A program made the position numbers and the translations under genes. From assembly GCA_033239005.1 (NCBI GenBank), contig BSQZ01000018.1, forward strand, positions 2,901,036 through 2,965,035: a stretch of DNA of 64,000 nucleotides, given 5' to 3'. Source of the DNA: Lamellibrachia satsuma. Taxonomy: Eukaryota > Annelida > Polychaeta > Sabellida > Siboglinidae. This document shows, in pieces, positions 24,373-53,582 of this stretch. Within the stretch, counting starts at the first letter, position 1. Every line of letters begins with the position of its first letter. Below the pieces are notes generated by a model. That model was not told the DNA's origin. It did not search any database and was given only the letters and a program-made list of their open reading frames with translations.

Positions 24373-27300
24373 CGCCTTACATTTATCGACCACTTTCAAC
24401 TAATGCAGACATCCCACCGCTTTACCTTAGTCCATATTTGATGTGACACGTTGTCGTGATAGCGCCAACAGTTACGATATAGTTGTAATGTAACGTCATC
24501 CTTGCGTCAGTAAACGTCACAAAGTTTCGTGTCATTATAACATACGCACAGTTAATAAGGTAATACTTTATTAAATCCATCAATCAATCAACTAATCAAT
24601 TAAGTCACAATTCCGTAACAAATACATACGTGCACTGCCTATAGACCAACACAGCATAAGTAATGTTTTATTATAAACGAGTCAACGAAGTTATACAGAA
24701 CATGTACAGAACATCGTACGCAGCCTGTAGAAAAGCGCGGTGGCATTGTCCCTGTATATCATATTTGTCCTTTCTATACATTCGACATAGGAAACAGTCG
24801 TTGCCTAATGCCTATGGTTAGTCACACTCGGCCACTTGCTAGACAGCGAGCACCCGACTTATCTAACAGACAAGGACGTAAATAGAAAGTTGAGTTATAA
24901 TTTGTATTAGTGACTGCTGCTGTACAATTATGAAATGTACCCGCATAAGATATATAAGTCTACAATTTCTGGGGTAATGCGATTGCAGACCATAGTACAT
25001 ATGATCCGCGGGGAATAAATTATGGGCTGTTCAAGCAAGGGAAGGTGACGCCAGAACACTCAGTTTACCTGAGTGATGCACCGACATTCCAGCCCACTCA
25101 CCTTTGTGACGGCGAATTCCGGCTGATGGCGCTAACTTTGGAGCTTGGCGTTTAACAGGGGAATCACGCGCAGGCCGTAACACGGCCAACTGGTAAAACC
25201 ACCTCCGGTGATAGTGGTATTTGTTTGTACTGTATACGACCCGTACACACCTGTCTCATTGGTGCTTTGTAAGCGGGTGACCGGTATTGTCCATGCGGGT
25301 AGGCAGAGCGTCAACTTACCTCGTCTCAACGTGAAAACGAGTGTCGTTTGTCACACAAGATTCTTTGGAAAAAGAACCTTAGTAAAGTGCACTAAGAGAC
25401 AAAAACATGTTTTAAATAATCTTTTATAGAAAATACTACAATATAACTTACTTAACTCAAACTTCGATTATTTGAATGCCCATCATGCACTGGAGCATCC
25501 AATGAGAAAGGTAAAGATCGTGGGTAAAAGAAGCAGAGATCGACAACTAATTAAAACCCTTGATGATCTGGCAGCCTAGAAAGAGCACAGAACTGTTACA
25601 AGACACCTGTGATCGTGAGAAATGGAGGGTGATGATCGCCTACGCCTGCAGCAGTGACGCCACCTGACGATGACGTGTCGCCAGAGTCGCATTACGCACA
25701 CACGCACGTGCGCACGCATGAACTCATATTGCAACATTGATGCCGGCCTTGGGTATGATTGCTGCGACCGAGACACATGGTATTATCACTGTTTCTTAGT
25801 TAATACTGAACCAACCAATGCCAATATTTGTTAAGTATATGTTGGCTCCCCAATATGATCGCAGAAACCAACATTCCCCTCCCCCTCAACACCTAACACC
25901 TTCCGACGCTTAAGCGACCTACCACATTACTGCTAGGCAGCTAACCAACGTGTGTTCATATATCATGTTCTATGTCTATAATTCACTTACGAATCGTACA
26001 GTTCCAAATTTACACATATGTTGCTTTAAACTCATGGCGCAGCGAACAAAATGTACACATGTAACCCTGTGGCTTATCGGTATATAACAGGCCTATGTAA
26101 TTTGAACACGTCATGTCGCATTTGCATAACTGCGGTGCAATTTCATACTTTTTTTCTAACTGCGACACGACGACTGCACGAAACCCGTTCCGGTTTCACT
26201 GGAAGTGACTGCGACACGGCTCGAAAGAGATTCAATCACGCAAAAAAACAAGGCATGACCTTCGTCACAGCGTCACTCATTGGTGAGTGTTGAGTGTAAT
26301 CACGTGTTGTTGTTGGCAACAACTATAGCATCAAATATTTATGTACCTATCATTTCGACAGTAGTCTATGTCGGGCAGAAAAGCCGTGAAGTCCTCACAA
26401 GCAATATCACACGGTGTCAGATTTTCTTTCAGTTTGCCCGTACTCAGCTGGTAAAACTCATTGGACCAATTACCACTGTAACGTATTCATTAGCTATCAA
26501 TTGCCCAATAAAATCGTGGGTGCTGGGTATTTGCGTCGAGCGTCTATACTAGACGACTCCTCGGGAGTTCAGAGTAAGACACATTAAATTTATTCTAACG
26601 ACATGGACAATTAATATCAACTGGTTTCTGCCTAAATTCTGCCTAACACATACTCAACACTAGACGACTGAACACTTATATGGCAGAGAGACTGGTAACC
26701 CGACCCTCTTAGTCCTACCAGTTTACCAAACAGAAGCGGGTTAACTGCTCGAGTCCCCTCGATCACACAGAGAATAGATTGTGTTCCATCGTTGGCTTTT
26801 ATCTGGCCCAGCTTAGTCGGCACCACGGAACGCTACTAGTCGAAGGTGTCCTTTTTAGAAGTAGATATATCGTTCACCTATGGTAAAGATGTTTTTCTTT
26901 TCTGCTAGATCGATAGTGGTTACTCAACCATTCACCAAACCGCCCCCAATGTCTGCATTTATTGAAGCCTCAAGACATCTGAACACTGGTGACATGGTCT
27001 TCTATTGATGCAATCGGCGTCTGGATTTTTTGGGGGACCATATTGGAAATAATTGTATTTTTTGTGTGCTTTTATGTGTACTCTCGGTGTTATTGTATGT
27101 ATGGAAGTGTTTTATTATAAGTCGTGTTTACAACTGTGTTGAATAAAGTAAACCAATTTAGCGCCACACCTACAAATGACAGGGCCACCCGTACAGATGA
27201 CCGAGTTGCACGTACAGAACGATCCTTCAATTCGGCAACATTGAGTATCTTCAATGCCACACCAATCCCGACGTCAAATTTTATGAAAACCAGACGGCTA

Positions 27301-29795
27301 TCGGTCAATTATTCTGATTTCCCTAGTAATCAGTCGAGTGTCTTGAAAGTCTTTATCGTGATTAATGACATGGTTTGTCTGATATGGGGACAAAGTGCTA
27401 GACAGCGTGAACTGTCTGGGTTTACTGAAACACGTCCAAATAATAACACGATCTGGAATGAGAACAGGAACAACCCGTAGCTGTTTACCCTATCTAAATC
27501 TACCGAGAACTTTTTTTCCTTACTGGGTCACTGAAGCCGCAAAGAATGGTTCAATAACTGGAACATGATTAATCGCAAGCTCTGTGTTGTGGTAGAGTAC
27601 TTCCTTTGACGTCTTCATGCATGTATGCAATATCGTGAAAACTACATTATTTTTGGTATTTATCCAGACCTGCCTACACCAAAAATGTCCGGTCAGTAAT
27701 TCTGCTATGTCTTCATGCTAATTTTCAGGAATATAGGCCTGTTGTCAGTAATAGTTCAAAACCGTGTCAAGTATTGTCAGGAAAATGGCACTACTGTCAG
27801 TAATACTTTAATACTGGGTTGTTCCTATGGCGATGGTTGCCCCAAAACAGAATTATCATTAATAAACCACGAGAGGTGTTCGGAAGCATTCAGTTAACAG
27901 ATCAGTAATGCAGATACTCATAACCAGCATTGCTGGTAATGTGCAGAAGTGTAAATGTGTTTAATGTAAATGCATCTATAACCAATTTACACTGTCTACA
28001 ACTGCTGTACTGTTCTGTACTATCTTTTAAAGTCGAAGTTTAAGCAACTGAAAGAACCTCAATAATTTTGTGTTTTTTAATATTAAATTACCTTTGAAAA
28101 AAATTCAGAATCGACAGGTGAAATTTGTAACAAAGAACTTTACATTGCACTCTGTGGCATCTAGTTTTGTCAACACAAGACCCGTCTGATTAGAGTGCTG
28201 TCAGCCTACTTCAGGCCTGGTCTTCTTAGAGAGAGACCTGTGATAACTAGCATGGAACCACTTTGATGACAAAATAGGCTAACGTTAGTCGTTACTAATT
28301 TCGCATCCGTAACCGTAATTTATAAGCCAAGACCATGTCATTACGATACACTAATGTTAGTTGTCTAGTCATCGTCTAATCTATTCTAGTATATATTAGC
28401 CTACCCCAGCAAAGTTTCGTATCAACTCGCTAGTAAAAACACTGACATAGTGAGTTAGTCTTAGACTTAGTTGGACAGTCACTACAACACACTAGTGACT
28501 AGAGTAGTCAGTATACTGGGCGATATAGTTTTCGACCTACTTAATAGAATACGCCGTTTAAAAAAAATCTGAAGAAACATTTTGTGTAAGAGATCGATAT
28601 ACCAAATCAGCCAAACCTACTTCATTTATTCAATGCAAACAAATTATTAAAACAGTTGTTTTGAGTGAAAAACTTACGAATGTTGAACGTCTGAACCATG
28701 TCGCGCGAGTCGAGGAAACCGGAGAAATTCGACCTATATTTATGGCAAGCCGTACAGACAATCGTTTTTAATTTTACCACTTTGTTCCAATTATGTCAAC
28801 TTTTTATAACAACCAGGCTTGACATGGCGCTTTATAAAACACATGCACATATTTGTATTGACTATATAACGTTAATGTAGTAAATTTTGTCTCGTATATT
28901 TAACACATTTTAATTATTCCTACTTTTATGACAAGACTAGCTTGCCATACATTTACCACAAAAAGGGCTATTATTGTTACGTGGCCAAGAACGAGACACG
29001 CATCAGCAGACGCTCAATAATAATGTCTGGTAAGCATGCAAAGTCGGTTTATACCAAGGAATGTATATCATAAACATGTTCCATGTTATATTATATATCA
29101 AAATATATTTTGCTCAGATAAGACTCTGTATCGTTATTGTCGTAAACAGACGCTGTGACGTCTCTAACGCGATATCAAGCGAGATTTCAATGGGTCGAAA
29201 ACTGGCGAGGGTCGAAAACTGTATCGGTAACTATACCTGCAATCGTCACGGCCACCATGCGGTATCGAAAATTCGATTTCTCAAATCTGGCAATGCACAA
29301 AGCTGACCCCCTTCTTTGAGTCTGAATGATGTAGAGGCCATGTCTGTGTGTATTCTTTCTTAAACTTTTGAAGCACACATTTTTTCTTGGCTGGTGGTAC
29401 CGATTCAATCTCCGCCATTTTTGTCTCTGTCTCCTTCCGTTCGTGTCGCGTTCGCGTCTTTCCGTTTGAGCGCGGAATGCGAATTTATTGTAATGTTGTT
29501 TTCAATTGGTTAAATTACGAACAGCAACAGCGAATGAAAAATCATGTCACAACACACTGCAGTATATATGCTGCCACCTGTTGTATACAATGGAAGCTAA
29601 ATTCGGGTAAAACAGAAATTATTAGTGATCGTCGTGACCAATTAAAATTCCGTAATATTTTTATCCCTCGCCGTAATACCGTAATTTGAGGTGTATTTCC
29701 GTAAACATTCCGGACAATCCGGAATGGTAGGCAGGTATGTTTATCTATCCAGGTTACTTAAATTTGAGCACAATGTTAAAATAGATGCTCAAAAG

Positions 29796-29888
29796 TGTTG
29801 CAATTATTATCTACGCTGGTAGCATGCTTAGTGTTACGATGTTACAATTATTATCTACGCTGGTAGCATGCTTAGTGTTACGATGTTA
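29796..29888. repeat. 47-bp direct duplication
   Basis: Two adjacent, practically identical copies run from ATTATCTACGCTGG to TTACGATGTTAC. Confidence 0.9.
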
Positions 29889-30535
29889 CTGGACTCCGTG
29901 GAGAGGACGGAGTTTGGAAACAAAACCAATGCCATATTCCCTACGTTTATGAACTGTTTTGCTTGTACATAAGAATGTATTGCCAAACCTCGGTTTCTCG
30001 CAACTGCCGCCCATCAGTAAAACGTGTTTTACTGAGCCATGTTATCAATATTCAGCTTGCTGATTTTTATTGATCCTTACATTTCCAATGATATGCTATA
30101 TTGCATGAGTATTTTATTCGACAATACATTACTCAACACCATGGAGTTTATAGGTATCCATGGAGTTGGGGTGAAGTATACGAGAATGATATGGGTGAAA
30201 GGAGACTCTCAGAGCCTCATATAAGGATATTTAGCATACGTCCGTTTTCCATTCATGGACAGTGTAACACGCAGCGATCTGTTAGGTCACGTGCGCGCAT
30301 CTGCTGTATAATAAAGTAGTTCGCGACTCTGTCTGTCTGTTCCCTCGTATCTCCGTCAGTTTCGCATATATATGGCTGACATTTGGTAGGTGTGCCCGGG
30401 TGCCCATGGTGGTGGTTCGTACATGGGTGGGGTATTACGTCAGAGGAACCAATGTGGACGTTTGACGTGAATTACGTATCTCGGAACAATAACTACGTGC
30501 AAGTGTTAGCAACTCTATGCGTGTTTCAACCACTG

Positions 30536-30704
30536 TTACGTTATACGTCAAACGTCTAAACGCTTTGCGAAACCGGCAGTTGTACGTGATTTTTGTGGCG
30601 CGAAGATGTCAGTGCTATTGTACTACCAAAACTTGACTGGGCAGTGCAAGGAGTCATAAGCCTTTTCTCTCGTGCAACGCCGAGCAACTATGCTAGTTGT
30701 TTAA
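30536..30704 (+). mobile_element. Dispersed repeat family B, copy 1
   Basis: It aligns with 55738-55920 on the same strand. Shared blocks include GAAACCGGCAGTTGTAC, the GTGCAAG..GTCATAAGC region and a final GCTAGTTG/GCTAGTTTG. The left edge also pairs as an inverted repeat with 30454-30475 (both contain ACGTCAAACGT or its complement), which hints at a foldback element. The class is unknown. Confidence 0.6.
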
Positions 30705-31886
30705 CAACGCGTATTTGCATTTGTAACATATATGACATTTATCAAACAGCGTTGTTAATAAAACTATATCAAACAATTGACAATATCCGGTTTTAGACAC
30801 GGGACAATAAATGACACGTGTTGCTATTATTTGTCAACGTATTCAGCCGATTTCGTAAACACGTTTGTTGCCCAGCAAATCAACGTTAATGACTCTCAGC
30901 GTTATTAGTGACCCAGAAGAACCATATTTTGTGTACATGTACAAGGTACACCACAGTTGTCGAGTTGTTGATATGCTGTTAGGAGTGAGCAAAGCAAAAA
31001 CTTATCGCCTTGTAAGCAGCAATAATCTGCAAAATACACCATAATCTGTCAACATTATTTCCTTTGTAAAACAATTTCAAAAACAGAGCAGTATTTTTTT
31101 AATGTAAAATTCAAAACTCACAAGATTATTTATGTAACTGGCCGACAGTCATCTTCAAATAAGACTACTTGGCATTTACTCAATATTTTAGATATATTGA
31201 TGCTTACCCAAATAAAAATGTTTAACTCCATATCATAAGTCAGAAGAATATATAAGATAGCCACAACATGCAGCACATTTCTTAAGTACACAATTTTGGT
31301 ATTAGAAATTACTACTACGCAAACATGTATACAAATTCACATTTATATAATATTATATGTGATACTGTACATTATAATATAAATTGTCACATGTTAAATG
31401 TAATGCTTCAACATATAATCTATAAAAACTGGTTTGCACAAGGAAAACAAAAATATTGTTAACTGAAAGCGATTATATAGATGCATGTATATGATAACTG
31501 TACACTCCGGATACATAATTTTTGTTACGCTATAGTTGCAGTGACTTCATAATTTGGTACCATTATACTGACAAAACATTCAGAAAAACACAGAAAATTT
31601 ACAAACAAATCACTTTGTCAGCTCCACTTAATTACATTATTGCTTCATCATGAAACAATTCTAAGTAATAACAACTTCAATAGGATTTTTGACATCATTC
31701 AGAGAAGGCATATAGTTTCACGTGCATTAATGGTGCTTCCTGGTCACGCGTGGGGTGACAAACATTTTAATTTAAATATTACAATCAATCAAATGCAAAC
31801 CCTTTCGAAATTGTTCACATGCAAATACTTTGTATCACATAAATATCTCCATTGAAGAGTTAAAACATTGTCCATTTTCATTTGCA
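30705..31886. other. AT-rich intergenic spacer
   Basis: No gene or named repeat is recognised. It may include the distal 3' flank of the DPP gene. Confidence 0.5.
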
Positions 31887-32107
31887 CCACATGTTTGGTT
31901 GTACGAGTCTACTAAACCACGTGTTTGGTTGTACATGAGTCTACTAAACCACGTGTTTCGTTGTACATGAGTCTACTAAACCACATGTTTGGTTGTACAT
32001 GAGTCTACTAAACCACATGTTTGGTTGTACATGAGTCTACTAAACCACGTGTTTGGTTGTACATGAGTCTACTAAACCACGTGTTTGGTTGTACGAGTCT
32101 CCTAAAC
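31887..32107. repeat. 32-bp minisatellite, 7 copies
   Basis: Units read ACCACRTGTTTGGTTGTACA plus TGAGTCTACTAA. The terminal units lack two bases. It lies about 1.4 kb beyond the DPP stop codon. Confidence 0.95.
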
Positions 32108-33172
32108 CTCTAACAAACAAAAATGGTCTTTAATTTTTTATTTTCGTCAACAACATCTGTCGAGGAATCACAACAATGTAAGGAAATTTTTTTTGTGAGA
32201 AGTTTAATAGACTCATGTACACCCAACCAGATTAAAATAGACTTCCATTGTTTTGACTCTTCAACAACGATGTGTTGTCAAGATGTAGGACATGTTTGAT
32301 GTTTAAATATGTTGGAACATGTATTTATACAGTTATTTGTACAACTTCATACATAATAACAAAAGGTTAAATCTATTTTGTCATTTTATCTCAATATAAA
32401 TTTTACCAGCATGAATTTATAATTTGTATTTTCATATGATTTAGGATTCATATTTTAAAAGTAATAAACCATCACAGCACATTAGTGTCATCATATTACT
32501 CATTTACAATACATATTATTTATTTACAATACATAATACGCTTGGAATCAATGTAAAGTATCTGACTTTCATTGAAAACAAATACATTAAGTTCAAAATC
32601 TTGAATAAAGAATTTAAATTTAAATGAATTTGACCCCATGTTTTGTTCTAGTGGACTGTTTCTTATAGGTCTAGTAAATCCTGTCCTTATAAATTAGAAC
32701 TCATTCTTGAAGTCCTCCATTGGTGATTGCCAAGCATTTGTTCAACCATAATACTTGCATATATAAGGCCAGGCAGCTTGGCCAAGAAGTATTTTTGTTC
32801 ACACAGTTAATATTAATAACAGTATTAGACAACTCAGATTATTGAACATTTATGTGCCAATCTATATAAAAAAATGCAATTTTTTAGGTAGATGTACACA
32901 GACTCAATGACTAACTGAAGTCCCAGTAGCAACGCTCATAGCAGTCAACATGCTGGATTACCAGGCACTATACATGGCTGTATTCACATTTCTATAGAGA
33001 TTTCTGCACAATCATTGAATTAGGCTAACAAAACACTTATTAAGATATATATCTGCAGTAACAAGCATGTGTTCACAGCTTTCAGAACCAACCAAATGTT
33101 ACATTTAAAAATTGCACGGTAGGCATTTGAAGTTCGTACATTGTTGACCGACTGAACATTTCTATTTTTCGT

Positions 33173-33178
33173 TTTATT
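33173..33178 (-). terminator. Candidate poly(A) signal of the DPP gene
   Basis: AATAAA on the minus strand lies about 340 nt past the DPP stop. It is the first canonical signal met after the stop. Usage is not proven. Confidence 0.35.
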
Positions 33179-33514
33179 GATCACTGTCAAATCGATGCTA
33201 CTATATCTAATGGTTGTTCCTTACATCTGTATTTTCTCAAAATAGTTTGTTGTTAAGGAGAATTGGTAATTCAAAATGGCAGAGGTTTTGGAGTTCAGCT
33301 GTGTTTAAAATGATTACTTCGACACTGATCATGATTGTGATTGACATAATTATCACACAATGATAAACTATACATAATTTTGAAGTTCTTTCAATGGTGC
33401 ATCTGACAAAGCAAAACAATTAAAATATGAAAAATTTTACATTTGGTTGATTCTGACAACAGGGGACACATATATGAGGATGTGAACCTTCAAAACAGCT
33501 GCCATGGCAAGTAA

Positions 33515-47885
<14,371 letters not shown>

Positions 47886-47888
47886 GAC

Positions 47889-48238
47889 CTGCAACAGGAG
47901 AGAAACATTATACTAATGCAAACAGACAAACTTACCAACATAACATTTATTTTATGAAACCTACTTCTTCATAATTCCTGAACAAACTGGAAGAAAAGAT
48001 CTGTTCTTATGATGGAAATCAGAATTAGACATTAAATTGCTTGGACCGCTATGCAGGGTGAAAATACCTTTGATTACGAAAAAACTATCTTGCCCAATCA
48101 CCTAAAGATGGGCTTTTGTAACTTCTGAATATGCAGCTATTAGTACAAGCTACACCTTGAGCAAAAACCTATGGTCAGCATTCACTGTCCCCTGCATTTC
48201 ACCAAATGTAATAAATTATCACCAATTCTAAATGGTGC
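47889..48238 (-). other. Presumed 5' UTR intron of the DPP gene
   Basis: GCAG at 47889-47892 (minus strand) looks like a splice acceptor three bases upstream of the start codon. The non-coding first exon and the promoter would lie further right, but I cannot place them. Confidence 0.5.
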
Positions 48239-48241
48239 ACA

Positions 48242-48812
48242 GCAATGTACAGGGCAGAGCAAACGATCAGTATAGTGATAGTCTAATCACAATGTACAGG
48301 GCAGAGCAAACGTTCAGTATAGTGATAGTCTAATCACAATGTACAGGGCAGAGCAAACATTCAGTATAGTGATATTCTAATCACAATGTACAGGGCAGAG
48401 CAAACATTCAGTATAGTGATAGTCTAATCACAATGTACAGGGCAGAGCAAACGTTCAGTATAGTGATAGTCTAATCACAATGTACAGGGCAGAGCAAACA
48501 TTCAGTATAGTGATAGTCTAATCACAATGTACAGGACAGAGCAAACGATCAGTATAGTGATAGTCTAATCACAATGTACAGGGCAGAGCAAACGATCAGT
48601 ATAGTGATAGTCTAATCACAATGTACAGGGCAGAGCAAACGTTCAGTATAGTGATAGTCTAATCACAATGTACAGGGCAGAGCAAACATTCAGTATAGTG
48701 ATAGTCTAATCACAATGTACAGGACAGAGCAAACGTTCAGTATAGTGATAGTCTATTCACAATGTACAAGGCAGAGCAAACGATCAGTATAGTGATAGTT
48801 TAATCACAATGT
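48242..48812. repeat. 47-bp minisatellite, about 12 copies
   Basis: Units contain CAATGTACAGGGCAGAGCAA and CAGTATAGTGATAGTCTAAT. The variable positions are ACGATC/ACGTTC/ACATTC and GGGC/GGAC. Confidence 0.95.
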
Positions 48813-49004
48813 ATATGGGATAGAATCAGAATGTATAATAGGACTCAATATACTGCTGGGCAACAGGCAACATAAATGGAAGAAACTAAGTATTAGTTAC
48901 AAACTTACAATGTCAGACTATTTTTAAACAAGACAACACATTTGATGGCCCAGCTGGACTTTCTCTAAAGGCATTTTGTTATATAGATCAACACAACATA
49001 AGTA

Positions 49005-49080
<76 letters not shown>

Positions 49081-52000
49081 CAACAGGACATGTTAGATGA
49101 CTGATGATGTTGGACTAAACACCAGATGTAAACACCAGATGTCCCGCCACTCCTGCCAGTAAAACAACTTTTTCTAAGTGAGTTGGGTTACACACTCAGT
49201 GGTATAACACTACAATTTATTTAAGGGACTAACAACAAGGCACTAGCTAAAATGCTCTTTCAGTGTGTACACAAATTTAATATTGCATGTACTACATGCC
49301 AAAATAAAAAATTAAGAAAAAATTATTTATAAGCAAAATTTGAAGTTCAATGCATCGAACTCGCAAAGTGCGTATAAAAAAATCGAAGTGCATGAGATGA
49401 GCGATCACGTGGTTTTGTGAAATCAATGATGATATGAGTTTACATTCAGTCAGTGATTTCTATGCGATGTTTCAGTATGGTTTCACTCGCGTTACTATAT
49501 AGCGAGGGACGGTGATGTAAGTTTTCCAGAATAAAATGTATAATGTGATGATTTTGAACTGCTATCCTCTGGTGTCTATGCCTAGCTTCACAGAGCTAAG
49601 CATAGAATATATAGCTAGCTTTTGTTTTTGTAAATTTTTATCGTTACATGGAAGTAAGAGTAATGTCTGACCATGTGACATATGTATATGTATGGTAACT
49701 ATATGAGAAGCTTAGTGGCTCAAGGTGGTCGTTTTCATGGTTAGGTTAGAACATAAACATCGCAATAGCAGAAGTGCTAATTTTGGCCTTTGGAGAATTC
49801 GTCCCAACTGCCATGTTGTTTCTGCTTGGTGATTTTGGTGACTGATGTGACATGTAAGATCTACTCAGTTCTAGCTAGTAATGGATTAGCCTTCACTTTT
49901 TGTTTGTTATTCCTGTATTTGTCATCAAAGGGATGCTAAGTTTAACTAGATACTGTTGAAGCACACTGCTTTGTCTGTTTCGTACAGTGAGCAGGTGTGA
50001 ATAAAAGACCAAGCTTACATTCAAAATGATCTGAAGAAAAACACAGTATAGATCAAAGACCATATGCAGGTGGTTCCGTTGTATTCACAGTACAATAATC
50101 CCTTATTGCTGTCACTGCTCTGTATTTGATTTAATTAAAAACAAAAACTGTAGAAAATTTTTCCCTGAGAGGAAATGCAAGAAAATCTGAAATATAGAAA
50201 CAAGATATTATAATAATTGTAATTTGATTTAAATTATTCAACTGTAAGTAATATTGTAGTTGCATTAAGTTCTAATGATCGTCTCGTTGACTGCATGCTA
50301 AAATGGAAAAAATATTGTGCCGTATTTTATGCAAAAGCTATAAAAGCAGTAGCCACGTAAAAATTTCGGGTTAACGTGGAAATAAATCAATTAACAAATG
50401 AGAGAATAAATAGAATGCTTTATTCACAGAAACACACACACATTAAACTTCATATGCTCACTACACAATCGTTTGGGCCAAGATCACTATGCCCGTTTTG
50501 CTCTGAGGCCGAAGTTACCAGAGTTGCGGGCTGAACTCTCCAAAGAATGCTGTCAAATTCACCAGATTGAATTCACTGTGAGCCAACATCACCTGTATCT
50601 GTGCTGACAGCTCGCTTTGATCCTCGATCGGTCAAAATAGCTTCTACTACTGGTTATAATGTGGGCACATCATCCTCTTTCAAAGAGATTTAGCACCAGT
50701 ATAACTTAGGGCTGCACTGTCTCTGATCATAGTCGAAACAAGTTTTCTCGAAGTAAGCAAAACCAGCTGTGCTTTGCCGGCTTGACGTTTGCTTTTTTTA
50801 AACAAAGTTAGCTCCGTAGTAAACTTAAACCAACTACATTTTACTTTATTCTTACTACTATACTGTTTGCATTACAAACAAATGCCGTATGATAAACCAT
50901 CATAATGCTCACTTCTAAACAACCGCTATCGCTGTCAACAGTACAGTGAATGAAAGGAAAGTCCAGTCTCATAGCATTTCCAGTGATGTCACATTAAAGC
51001 TTGCTGATAAGTGCGGGAAAAATTTGCATAATTGAGGCAGGAGGGAAGAACAGAGTATTATTTGGAATGACTAATTAATGGAATTCTAATAAATTTTTCT
51101 GTGTTGTGGAAATATACTACAATTTATGCAATATAAATCGTTGTTATTCCCTTTCATGGAAGATTTATGTTTTGGCACTAAGTTGTACGGTGGGGCCGAA
51201 GTTTTGGGCAAAATCACGGTTATACAAAAGTATACATTTTATTGTAATAAATTACATAGGTTGAGTAAAGTAATCACATAATACAAGCACCATCCACAAT
51301 TTACTCAACTCAATTACAATTTACATAATTTGTAAGCAATTCGGATTACAACCACAGCAGAACCTAAACTTTTAGAGGTATTTCTGTAAAGATATAACTG
51401 TACTACATAAATATCCCAACAAATCTAATGTTCTAATAAAAAGCCTTGCTAGAAACTGCCAGGTAGAGATAAATGTCGCCCACTTGTCGCCTACTGGCAC
51501 CCACCCAGCCAGGTCATGGAGATGTCTAAGGATGACAACATTCTTCAAACAATCCATCAATCAGATTGACTGTAGAACAGTTAGAGATGCATTGTAAAGG
51601 CTTGATGCCTGATTGCAACTGGCAGGCAGTGATCATGTGTTGAACTGATATCACAATCTCAAATCAGTGACTGAACAAAAATGTTACTGTTACTAGTGTT
51701 AGTATTATCATTTCACTGCTGGTTCCAGTTGATTGGTTCATAGGGTGCAGGCTAGACAGTGCAAATTAGAGGACAATGTTGCCATTTGATAAGTGACATA
51801 TAGGAGAAGGGTACATGGGAGATGGCTGCACTGATGTCTCAACAATCTTTCTTCAAACATAGAACTGTTCACCTGTCAAAACACTGATCTTCCATCAAGC
51901 CATTATCCACAGACATGATCTCCAATGGTCAGCAAATTATAAACACAACCACAGGCATCTGTGAGCCTATTTTGTTTGCATCTCTAATCTTTCTGGCAAA

Positions 52001-53582
52001 TAGAATGAGTCCTTCTATGTGCACTGGAGAGCTCTCCATGTCAAACAAAAAAGCATTGAGATGTTATCATGGGTTTTGAAGGATCTGGCTGAAAAGCAGA
52101 AGTGACATCTCACAAGATGTTAAATATTGTTTTAAAATGTGAGAAAAAATACCTATAAGGCAACATATGTTAATAGCATGAACAAACAGCAATTATATGA
52201 TAGCCATTGGTCATCTTAGTACTAGAATATTTTACAAAACAAATTTTATATAAAACCAATCTGATATGCTGTTCAAGGAAGTGCTATTGTAGTGGAAACC
52301 GAGAATATCACCTAGCTTGCCATATACTATAATTCTAATTGTGGTACGACATAAGAAGCCAATTTTGGACAGTCTATGTTGGGATGAGTGCGCATGGAGT
52401 GTACTGGCTATACTGATCACAGGAGAGGCGGCTGAATTCATTTATTGTTCCAGCTCCCACTTGAGGCTCACTGGGTGTAATCCATTGAACTATTGTCTTT
52501 ACAAAACAAGAATTTCTGAATTGGTCTGTGTGGGCAGCAGGTACTACAAAACACCTGGAGTTAATGTTTTGATGTCTTTCAACAATGTTAACAGTTAACT
52601 GCTATAGCTAATACGATACAAATTATCAAATGGTAAACATGTTTTGTGGATATAACAAATTGACCATATGATTCATTTTCTATTAAGAGCTAGACAATAT
52701 GAGTTCCATATGTACCCTAGCTTAGTAGGGGGTAAAACATCTTGGGATCTCTTTTAGGGAAGACACTGTTTTACAGCGTAGTGATTCATGTGCCAGTTTA
52801 CAAAGAGGGCTTACACGGCTTTATCCCTTTTTTAATCAGCCACTGGTTATTTAAGGGGAAATGGTTACTGAATGTATGTGAATTATGAAATTATGGTACA
52901 ACACAACAAGGAATCTGGCATTTGTATTTCAGAAGTTATTTTTGTTGAATTTAGTAGTTGTAATTTGATCAGCTATATGTTATGTAGGTTGTAACTACAT
53001 AGAGGACGATTTATGCAGGTTAAATAAGCATTCCTAATTCACGGAAGAATTACTGCTACTGACCCTTACACCGGGAACGTCCTCCCTCTAGAATGTGGCT
53101 TCAGCTCGAGTCTGTTTGTTGCAAGAGGCAGGGCATGAGTGAGCAAAACATATCCTTCCTTTACATTCCTCAACCAGAACGTTATAATGAAACTGCGGCA
53201 AACATGAGCAACGAAGCGACCATTACACAATCTAGTAATGGTCAAAAATATACTGAACTGATGATTTCAGTCAGAAAAGTAGATTATCAGTGATGTTTTT
53301 TCTGGCATGCCATGTTTGCCCAATGACAGTCCGTGCTTCGCGGATAAACATGGCAGCCCCCACGGAAACAATATCATGCAACACATTTTTGATGACATAT
53401 TTACTGCCTGCCGCTACTTCCTATATTGTCTGCCATCATAACACATAGTAGACATTTCACTTACTACAAACCACCGTGTTAGGAGTGTAATTTGAGTAAT
53501 TGCAATTACATTTAGTTAAATTTGACATTTACCTATATTATCGCTCAACGTCCATCGCAAAACATCATCTAAAACAAGCTTA
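48813..53582. other. Spacer between the divergent DPP and METTL25-type genes
   Basis: AT-rich sequence with a long (CA)n run at 49002-49079. No coding exon is recognised. It must contain the METTL25-type promoter near its right end, and probably the DPP first exon and promoter. Confidence 0.55.
49002..49079. repeat. (CA)n microsatellite, about 38 units
   Basis: An uninterrupted CA dinucleotide run. Confidence 0.98.

Larger units (their letters stand above)
23504..30535. other. Long intergenic region without a recognised gene
   Basis: I found no exon with family resemblance and coherent splice sites. It contains a GTT/CTT microsatellite (24318-24372) and a 47-bp direct duplication (about 29796-29888, containing ATTATCTACGCTGGTAGCAT). 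Open frames up to 118 codons are isolated and featureless. Confidence 0.55.

Noticed and set aside
27124..27480. 118-codon plus frame in the intergenic region
   Set aside because: It has no domain, signal or splice-site support, and the opposite strand is equally open.
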